Source: a bacterium (GTDB lineage Bacteria; Chloroflexota; Dormibacteria; Aeolococcales; Bog-877). Taken from it: a DNA stretch of 7,395 nt. Both the position numbers and the translations under genes were made by a program. Within the stretch, counting starts at the first letter, position 1, and each line of letters begins with the position of its first letter. Where the stretch lies: contig JAJZGN010000097.1 of NCBI GenBank assembly GCA_021798435.1, positions 1 to 7,395 of the forward strand, written 5' to 3'. Under the pieces are notes generated by a model. The model was not told the origin of the DNA. It saw only the letters and a list, made by a program, of their open reading frames with translations, and ran no database searches. Shown piece after piece: positions 1 through 4,851 of the stretch.

Positions 1-211
1 ACAACTTGTCAAGGGTGATGGTCACGGGTGTTGGGCAGCACCGGCGATGCCCCTGGCGATGGAGGCGCGGTCGAGGGTGGGGACTGGTGTGGCTCGCAGC
101 GCCGTCGCCATGGGGCAGGCTCGCCAGGGGCTCGGGCGCCGTACCGCGACGGGAATCCGGACTCGGTCTCAGCGGCCGCCCTGAGCAGGCAACGGGTGGC
201 CGCGAAGCGCC
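1..211. other. Left-edge region with no supportable gene
   Basis: I recognise no gene in this stretch. Several frames are open only because the DNA is GC-rich with few stop codons, and their translations are rich in Arg, Gly, Ala and Pro and resemble no family I know. Two features hint that a divergent gene leaves the window to the left. A perfect TTGACA hexamer lies on the minus strand at 12-7, and its -10 partner would fall outside the window. Alternatively a minus-strand GTG at 25-23 could start a protein beginning MTITLDKL. These two readings compete for the same bases, and the GTG has no visible ribosome binding site. The region between this edge and lexA therefore probably includes part of a divergent intergenic space. 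Confidence 0.45.
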
Positions 212-227
212 GCGAACATTGGTTTGC
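212..227 (+). promoter_or_regulatory. LexA operator (SOS box) of lexA, GAAC-N4-GTTC class
   Basis: The sequence GCGAAC-ATTG-GTTTGC is a 16-base inverted repeat with a single mismatched pair (T at 225 where C would complete the palindrome). It matches the Gram-positive SOS box core GAAC-N4-GTTC known from Bacillus DinR/LexA and actinobacterial LexA. It ends 71 bases before the lexA ATG, and its right half covers the start of the candidate -35 element. Bound LexA would block RNA polymerase there, the usual negative autoregulation of lexA. The repressor's own recognition helix is of the type that reads this operator class, which supports the call. Confidence 0.82.
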
Positions 228-252
228 AACTGCACCCCGAGCCTGCTACCAT
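224..252 (+). promoter_or_regulatory. Candidate lexA promoter (TTGCAA - 17 bp - TACCAT)
   Basis: TTGCAA at 224-229 matches four of six bases of the -35 consensus. TACCAT at 247-252 matches four of six of the -10 consensus, including the key first T-A and last T. The spacer is exactly 17 bases. Transcription would begin near 258-260, leaving a leader of about 40 bases before the ATG. The overlap of the -35 with the SOS box makes the assignment more credible than the hexamers alone would. No transcript data are available. Confidence 0.6.
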
Positions 253-286
253 CCTGCGAGCAGATGTTTGCCCGCGCGCGGCCCCC

Positions 287-294
287 AAGGAGAT
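287..294 (+). promoter_or_regulatory. Strong ribosome binding site that sets the lexA start
   Basis: AAGGAGAT lies here, and its AGGAG core (288-292) ends six bases before the ATG at 299. An in-frame TTG at 224 would add 25 residues. It is rejected because it lies inside the promoter and operator and has no such site. Confidence 0.88.
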
Positions 295-298
295 CGCC

Positions 299-937
299 AT
301 GAAGCTGGACTCCCTCAGCCCTCGGCAGCGCCAGATAGTCGAGTACCTCCGTGATCGTGCGCGGGCGGGCGCCTATCCCCCATCGGTGCGCGACATTGGG
401 CGCGCCGTAGGGCTCACCTCAAGTTCAACCGTCCAAACACACCTCAACACCCTGGAGCGCCTCGGGGTGATCCACCGTGACCCTACGAAGTCGCGGACCG
501 TGACCCTCTCCGAGACCATGGACGCGCGGCAGCGGCTGGCCGCGGCCAGACCCCTTCCCTTGGTGGGACAGGTTGCCGCCGGGGCACCACTCCTAGCGGA
601 GCAGAACATAGAGGACCAGATTGTGGTCGGGCCGGAGATTGCCGGCGGCGAGGACTCCTTCCTGCTCCGGGTGCGTGGCGACAGCATGACCGGGGATGGG
701 ATCTTCGACGGTGACCTGGTCGTGGTCCGGCCCGGCCCTCAGGCCGAAGAGGGATCCCTGGTTGTCGCCCGGGTGGACAGCGGCCTCACGGGCGAGTCGG
801 AAGTCACTGTGAAGCGCCTGTTCCGTGAACCGGGACGGGTCCGCCTCCAGCCCTCCAATCCGGCCTATGAGCCGATCTACGGCCAGGACGTGCTGATCGA
901 GGGGCGCGTGGGGGCTGTGATTCGCCTGGTGCGATGA
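299..937 (+). CDS. lexA: LexA, SOS-response transcriptional repressor (self-cleaving)
   Basis: LexA represses DNA-damage genes as a dimer. RecA filaments on single-stranded DNA trigger its self-cleavage and induce the SOS response. The product is 212 residues, close to the family norm of about 200-240. Residues 1-70 form the winged helix-turn-helix domain: LSPRQRQIVEYL near the start, PSVRDIGRAVGLTSSSTVQTHL at about 28-49, then the wing with RDPTKSR (60-66). The SSSTV recognition-helix motif is the Bacillus/actinobacterial form. The peptidase domain follows a short linker. Cleavage is expected between Ala94 and Gly95 in QVAAG; the nucleophile is Ser129 in RGDSM and the general-base lysine is Lys172 in VTVKRLF. 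All catalytic residues are present, so the protein should be cleavable. Promoter, SOS box and ribosome binding site lie just upstream. The gene is apparently monocistronic and converges with hflX, 10 bases from its stop. Confidence 0.97.
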   Translation: MKLDSLSPRQRQIVEYLRDRARAGAYPPSVRDIGRAVGLTSSSTVQTHLNTLERLGVIHRDPTKSRTVTLSETMDARQRLAAARPLPLVGQVAAGAPLLAEQNIEDQIVVGPEIAGGEDSFLLRVRGDSMTGDGIFDGDLVVVRPGPQAEEGSLVVARVDSGLTGESEVTVKRLFREPGRVRLQPSNPAYEPIYGQDVLIEGRVGAVIRLVR

Positions 938-947
938 TCTGGCTTGC

Positions 948-2234
948 CTACGGCCGGTCCTGGCGCTGAGAGATCTGCTCCCAGAGGTCGTCCGGCATCC
1001 TGCCGGTGACGCGGATCCCTTCCGCCGTGAACTCCTCTGAGTCCACAACCCCATAGCGACGCCAGAGGTCGAGGGCGGAGCGCTCCCGATACGGGAACAC
1101 GGCCTCGGCGGCTGCCCAGCGGGACGAGAGGGCCCGCGAGAGCAGCCCGCGCAATTCGGGGAGGCCCTCTCCCGTGCTGGCGCTCACCAGCCCCACGCCA
1201 AGGTAGCGCTCCGAGGAGTACATGGAGAGGCGCTGTCGAGCCTCGGCACTGCAGAGGTCGATCTTGTTCACCGCCAGGACCATTGGTGGCCCTGAGATTC
1301 CGAGGTCCTCCAGGGTGGAGTGCACGGTCTCGAGCCGGGCGCTGGCGCCGACCCGGCTGGCGTCCAGCACGTGAAGTAAGAGGTCGGCTTCGGCCACCTC
1401 CTCCAGGGTGGCCCGGAAGGCCGCGACCAGCTCCGCCGGGAGCTTCTGTATGAACCCCACCGTGTCCACTAGGAGGGTCAGTGGACCGACCCCGAGGTCT
1501 ATGGCGCGAGTGGTGGGATCCAGGGTGGCGAACATCTGATTCTCGGACCGGGCCCCTCCCGCCGTGAGGCTGTTCAGGAGCGAGGACTTACCGGCATTGG
1601 TGTAGCCCACGAGGGCGATGGTCTGGAAGGGCCGGCGCTTTCGTCCCGCCCGGTGCAGAGCCCGGCTGTCGCGCACTTGGCCCAATTCGCGGTCCAGGAC
1701 TCGGAGCCGGGTGCGGATCCGGCGGCGGTCGGTCTCCAGCTGCTGCTCACCGGGCCCCCGGGTGCCTATCCCGCCACCGAGTCGGGAGCGGGGCTGGCTC
1801 CCGGTGAGCCGGGGCAGGAGGTGGCGAAGCTGGGCGGCCTCCACCTGGATCCGTCCCTCCCGAGAGCGGGCGTGTTGGGCGAAGATGTCTAGGATCAGAC
1901 CGGCCCGGTCCACGATCGGAACCCCGAGGGCGTCCTCCAAGTTCCGCTGCTGTCGGGGGGAGAGCTCGTCGTTGGTGATCACCAAGCCGAAGTCCAGCTC
2001 CGACCGCAGCGCCCGGATCTCCTCCACCTTGCCTCGGCCGAAGAACAGCGCCGGGTCGACGTTGGCCCGCCGCTGGATCGCGGAGCCCACCACAACCGCC
2101 CCGGCTGTGGTCGCCAGCTCCACCAGCTCCTCCATCTCCCCCTCCGCCCGAGCCACGGCCGGCTCCCCCGGAGCCCAGGCGAGCAAGAAGACCTTCTCTC
2201 CCCGCTGCTGGCGGGCCTCGTCGAATACCCTCAC
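948..2234 (-). CDS. hflX: HflX, ribosome-associated GTPase
   Basis: HflX is an Obg-related GTPase that binds the 50S subunit and can split stalled or stress-inactivated ribosomes. The product is 428 residues, matching E. coli HflX (426). Residues 1 to about 190 form the HflX N-domain and helical linker, with FFGRGKVEEI (64-73), RAGLILDIFAQHAR (110-123), the glycine-rich GGGIGTRGPGE loop (153-163) and QLETDRR (165-171). The G domain follows: G1 GYTNAGKSS (210-218), G2 region ATLDPTTR (236-243), G3 DTVGF (257-261), G4 NKID (323-326) and G5 SAS (351-353). A C-terminal domain of about 55 residues closes the protein. The GTG start at 2234 overlaps the miaA stop as GTGA and keeps the first beta strand (KVFLLAW, 14-20), which aligns with AVLVHI in E. 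coli. An ATG at 2135 is an alternative start with a better ribosome binding site. This is the last gene of the cluster; no hfq precedes it and no hflK or hflC follows it. Confidence 0.96.
   Translation of the reverse strand: MRVFDEARQQRGEKVFLLAWAPGEPAVARAEGEMEELVELATTAGAVVVGSAIQRRANVDPALFFGRGKVEEIRALRSELDFGLVITNDELSPRQQRNLEDALGVPIVDRAGLILDIFAQHARSREGRIQVEAAQLRHLLPRLTGSQPRSRLGGGIGTRGPGEQQLETDRRRIRTRLRVLDRELGQVRDSRALHRAGRKRRPFQTIALVGYTNAGKSSLLNSLTAGGARSENQMFATLDPTTRAIDLGVGPLTLLVDTVGFIQKLPAELVAAFRATLEEVAEADLLLHVLDASRVGASARLETVHSTLEDLGISGPPMVLAVNKIDLCSAEARQRLSMYSSERYLGVGLVSASTGEGLPELRGLLSRALSSRWAAAEAVFPYRERSALDLWRRYGVVDSEEFTAEGIRVTGRMPDDLWEQISQRQDRP
2136..2145 (-). promoter_or_regulatory. Shine-Dalgarno-like sequence inside hflX, before an internal ATG
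   Basis: On the minus strand GGAGGGGGAG immediately precedes the in-frame ATG at 2135-2133 (codon 34 of hflX). The GGAGG core ends five bases before the ATG. This is the best-looking ribosome binding site of any start in the minus-strand cluster. It could support a shorter HflX of 395 residues, but that form would lose the first beta strand of the N-domain. It may also be chance, since the stretch encodes the acidic GEMEE. Confidence 0.3.
2231..2234 (-). promoter_or_regulatory. GTGA stop/start overlap, miaA to hflX
   Basis: The hflX GTG (2234-2232) and the miaA TGA (2233-2231) share four bases. Only weak purine runs precede the GTG, so ribosomes that finish miaA probably reinitiate here. Confidence 0.7.
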
Positions 2235-3115
2235 CGAACCGCTACCGGCTCTCGACCCAGAAAGAGCGAGACGACCTTTTTGGCGGCGGCGGCGGAGGCA
2301 ACCCAGGTGAGCTGAGACTCCGACCGGAGCCAGGTCAGCTGGCTCCGCGCGTACCTCCAGGTCCGCCCCGAGATGGCCCGGGCCGCGTCGGCTGCGGAGA
2401 GGCGGCCGTCCACCCAGGCGAGACCCTCGCGGTAGCCGATGGCGATTTCCGCAATTGCCTGGTCCGGCCACCCCTGGCCGCGCAGGCGGGAAATCTCCTC
2501 CGCCAGGGGAGCCGCGATCAGGACCCGGGCCCGAGCATCGATCCGGGCGCGGAGGTCTTCTCGCTCGGTCCGGACCGCCAGCCGTGCCACGGACCACATG
2601 GGGCTCCGGGCGACAGGTTGCCGCCCCGCCCGGGCCAGCTCTAGCGCCCGCTCCACCCGCCGGGGATTGCGAAGGTCCACGGCGGCCGCGACCTCGGGGG
2701 CGAGCTTGGAGAGCGCCTCTGCCGAGCCCTCCCTCAGAGCGGCAGAGGGGGGAAGTCGGCCGAAGTCGAAGCCGCCCAGGAGGCCGCGAACATAGAGGCC
2801 GGTTCCTCCCACGACGATGGGGAGGTGGCCGCGTGACCAGATCTCGGCCATGACCTCTCTGGCCCGCTGGGCGAACAGGGCGGCGCTGTAGGGCTCTCCG
2901 ATCCGGCGCCAGTCCAGGCCGTGGCAGGGGACCCCTAGGAGCTCCTCAGCGGTCGGCTTACACACCCCAACCTCCACCTCCGCGATCGCCTGCCGAGAGT
3001 CGGCATTGATCAGCTCGCCACCAAAGGTCAGCGCCAGCTCCACTGCGATGGAAGTCTTTCCCGACGCCGTCGGCCCCATCACCGCGATGGCCGCCCGCTG
3101 GCCGGCGCCTGTCAC
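2231..3115 (-). CDS. miaA: MiaA, tRNA dimethylallyltransferase (A37 isopentenylation)
   Basis: MiaA transfers a dimethylallyl group from DMAPP to N6 of A37 in tRNAs reading codons that start with U, which stabilises codon-anticodon pairing. The product is 294 residues; E. coli has 316. Visible are the P-loop MGPTASGKT (13-21), the DSRQ segment (39-42) with the family's catalytic Asp39, KPTAEE (53-58), EPYSAALF (74-81), VGGTGLYV (102-109), NPRRVERALEL (150-160), IGYRE (226-230) and the terminal RYARSQLTW (254-262). Two things are odd. The usual VYRGMDIGTAKP stretch reads AIAEVEVGVCKP, and the segment between the tRNA-binding insertion and NPRRV is about 13 residues shorter than in E. coli. Overall identity is not in doubt. 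The GTG start at 3115 overlaps the mutL stop as GTGA, gives the normal short lead before the P-loop and has no Shine-Dalgarno sequence, so translation probably depends on coupling to mutL. Confidence 0.95.
   Translation of the reverse strand: MTGAGQRAAIAVMGPTASGKTSIAVELALTFGGELINADSRQAIAEVEVGVCKPTAEELLGVPCHGLDWRRIGEPYSAALFAQRAREVMAEIWSRGHLPIVVGGTGLYVRGLLGGFDFGRLPPSAALREGSAEALSKLAPEVAAAVDLRNPRRVERALELARAGRQPVARSPMWSVARLAVRTEREDLRARIDARARVLIAAPLAEEISRLRGQGWPDQAIAEIAIGYREGLAWVDGRLSAADAARAISGRTWRYARSQLTWLRSESQLTWVASAAAAKKVVSLFLGREPVAVR
3112..3115 (-). promoter_or_regulatory. GTGA stop/start overlap, mutL to miaA
   Basis: The miaA GTG (3115-3113) and the mutL TGA (3114-3112) overlap by four bases. 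The 20 bases before the GTG are pyrimidine-rich and lack any AGGAGG-like run. Coupled reinitiation is therefore the likely mode of miaA translation. Confidence 0.75.
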
Positions 3116-4851
3116 TGGCGGTGGAAGGCGGCCAACAGGAGCCCCTCCCCCATCATGAGGACTGCCGGGCGGCCGTGGGGACAGGTGATCCCCCCCTTGG
3201 TATGCGCCAGCGAGGTCAGGAGCGCCCGGATCTCCTCCGGCGCCAACGGGTCGCCGAAGCGCACCGCGCTGTGACAGGCGAGCAGGGCGGCCATCCGGTG
3301 CAGCTCGCCTCCCGAGGGAAGGGCATCCCGCCTCGTGAGCGCGTCCAGAAGCGCGGCCCCGGCTCGCGCGGCCGCCATCCCGGCCGGGACCGCGGCGCAC
3401 CTCAGGGTCCGCTCACCGAACTGTTCCACCGCGAAGCCGGCCCGGGAGAGCTCATCCTGGATCTCTGCATCGAAGTCGCAGCCCGATGGGAGATCCACCA
3501 GCACCGGTTCCACCAATCCCTGGGAATCCACACCCGGCCGCCCTTCCACTAAGGCGTCCAGGTAGCGCTCGTAGAGGACCTTCTCATGCACAGCGTGCTG
3601 GTCCAGGATCGCCAGACCTGCCGGCGTCTCAACCACCAGATAGCGGTTGTGGGCCTGCCCCAAGGACTTCCAGCTCCCCGCTCCCACCAGCGACCAGGTG
3701 TCGCTGGGACCGTCCTGGGGAGACGGGGGCCGATCAGCCCAGAGGCCCTCCAAGGGGCGGGTGGCGGAAGCCATCGGCTCAATCCGGCTCTGAGGAGGCG
3801 AGGCCTTGGGATCGATCGATGCCGGAACAGCGCGGCGCAGGGCTTGCCAGCAGGCCCTCTGCAGCCAGTCGTAGACCACCCCCTCGTCCCGCAGGCGGAC
3901 CTCACGCTTGGTGGGGTGGACGTTCACGTCCACGGCGAGGGGGTCACAGCTGAGCTGGAGAACCGCGATGGGGTGGCGATCCACCTCCAGCATCCCTCGA
4001 TAAGCGGCCTCCACGGCGGCCAGCAGCGAGCGCTGCTGCACCCGGCGTCCGTTCACGAACAGTACCGTCCCCTGGCGATTGGCCAAGGTCTGGTCGGGGC
4101 CGCAGATCGCGCCCCAGACGCTCACCGGCTCACCCCGGGCTTCCACCTCCACCGCCGCCCGGCGCGCCGCCTCGCCGAACACCGACGCCAGGGCGTCGGG
4201 GAGATTGCCGCTGCCCGGTGTGCTGAGAACCATCCGCCCCTGTGAGCGGAGCAGAAAGCGGACCAGGGGGCGCCCGAGCGCCGCATCGGCCACGACTCGG
4301 TGGCACGCGGCTGCCTCGGACCGGGGCGAGCGCAGAAAGGCCCGCCGGGCAGGCAGGGTGTGGAAGAGCTGGCGGACTGTGATGGTGGTGCCGACCGGTC
4401 CCGCGGTCACCGTCGGCCCCCTCATCCCTGCGGGCCCCACCTTCACCTCATGGCCCCGGGTCGCCCTGCGCTCGCGGCTGATGGCCACCACCTCCGCCAC
4501 GGCGGCGATGCTGGCCAGGGCCTCGCCCCGGAATCCCAGGGTGGCGACGACTGCCAGGTCCTCGGCCGAAGTGAGCTTGCTGGTGGCGTGGCGCTCGAAG
4601 GCGGCGGCCAGCTCACCCTCCGTCATCCCCCAGCCGTCGTCGGTAACCCGGATGAGGTCGGACCCGCCACCCTCGATGTCGATTGTCAGCGCCCGCGCCC
4701 CGGCATCGAGTGAGTTCTCGATCAGCTCCTTGAGGACTGACGCCGGACGCTCCACCACCTCTCCGGCGGCGATCAGCTCGGCCACCTCGGGAGGGAGCCG
4801 CCGGATCCGCCCGGGATCGAGCGCCCCTTGATGGGACGGTCCCCCGGTCAT
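3112..4851 (-). CDS. mutL: MutL, mismatch-repair ATPase with endonuclease-type C-terminus
   Basis: MutL links mismatch-bound MutS to the later steps of repair. The product is 579 residues. The N-terminal GHKL ATPase domain shows VVERPASVLKELIENSLDAG (32-51; catalytic Glu42 and Mg-binding Asn46 by alignment with E. coli Glu29 and Asn33), DDGWGM (71-76), GFRGEAL (106-112), the VLFVNGRRV strand (263-271) and VDVNVHPTKREVR (307-319). A poorly conserved linker rich in Pro and Ser covers about 335-390. The C-terminal domain carries all motifs of nicking MutL proteins: DQHA with Glu423 and Glu428 (417-428), ACHSAVR (525-531), CPHGRP (557-562) and terminal FHR (576-578). This MutL should therefore nick DNA itself, as in bacteria lacking MutH. 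The ATG at 4851 overlaps the mutS stop as ATGA. An upstream in-frame GTG at 4878 would add nine residues but has no ribosome binding site. Confidence 0.98.
   Translation of the reverse strand: MTGGPSHQGALDPGRIRRLPPEVAELIAAGEVVERPASVLKELIENSLDAGARALTIDIEGGGSDLIRVTDDGWGMTEGELAAAFERHATSKLTSAEDLAVVATLGFRGEALASIAAVAEVVAISRERRATRGHEVKVGPAGMRGPTVTAGPVGTTITVRQLFHTLPARRAFLRSPRSEAAACHRVVADAALGRPLVRFLLRSQGRMVLSTPGSGNLPDALASVFGEAARRAAVEVEARGEPVSVWGAICGPDQTLANRQGTVLFVNGRRVQQRSLLAAVEAAYRGMLEVDRHPIAVLQLSCDPLAVDVNVHPTKREVRLRDEGVVYDWLQRACWQALRRAVPASIDPKASPPQSRIEPMASATRPLEGLWADRPPSPQDGPSDTWSLVGAGSWKSLGQAHNRYLVVETPAGLAILDQHAVHEKVLYERYLDALVEGRPGVDSQGLVEPVLVDLPSGCDFDAEIQDELSRAGFAVEQFGERTLRCAAVPAGMAAARAGAALLDALTRRDALPSGGELHRMAALLACHSAVRFGDPLAPEEIRALLTSLAHTKGGITCPHGRPAVLMMGEGLLLAAFHRQ
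4848..4851 (-). promoter_or_regulatory. ATGA stop/start overlap, mutS to mutL
   Basis: The mutL ATG (4851-4849) and the mutS TGA (4850-4848) overlap by four bases. The bases upstream offer only a weak GGCGG as a possible ribosome binding site. Coupled translation would help keep MutS and MutL amounts in proportion. Confidence 0.7.

Noticed and set aside
2..302. Plus-strand open frames at the left edge (2-184, 6-302, 28-354)
   Set aside because: Three mutually overlapping frames with biased, motif-free translations. Two run through the lexA promoter or start. There is no ribosome binding site to choose any of them.
992..1006. CCGGCA-TCC-TGCCGG hairpin as a lexA terminator
   Set aside because: The stem is perfect, but it encodes conserved-length HflX C-terminal sequence, lies 55 bases past the lexA stop and has no following T-run. 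It is kept only as a note on read-through.
1529..1542. Second SOS-box-like site CGAAC-ATCT-GATTC
   Set aside because: The right half lacks GTT. The site lies inside the hflX G domain (FATLDP region), far from any start, so it is explained by coding sequence.
1618..2310. Plus-strand open frame (230 codons) opposite hflX
   Set aside because: It is antisense to the conserved G domain of HflX. Its composition is dominated by Arg and Ser, and there is no ribosome binding site or family resemblance.
2292..2348. Repeated SQLTW peptide near the MiaA C-terminus
   Set aside because: The first copy is the family RQLTW motif. The second falls at the family's variable but Trp-containing tail. The DNA copies differ, so recent duplication is not supported.
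2235..2597. N-terminal extension of hflX to 549 residues
   Set aside because: The extra 121 residues overlap the miaA coding sequence in another frame and match nothing in HflX. The GTG at 2234 gives the normal family length.
3116..3400. N-terminal extension of miaA to 389 residues
   Set aside because: It overlaps the conserved MutL C-terminus, including CPHGRP. The extra residues are not MiaA-like.
4079..4831. Plus-strand open frame (250 codons) opposite mutL
   Set aside because: It is a shadow of the conserved MutL ATPase domain, with a low-complexity Arg/Ser/Ala translation.
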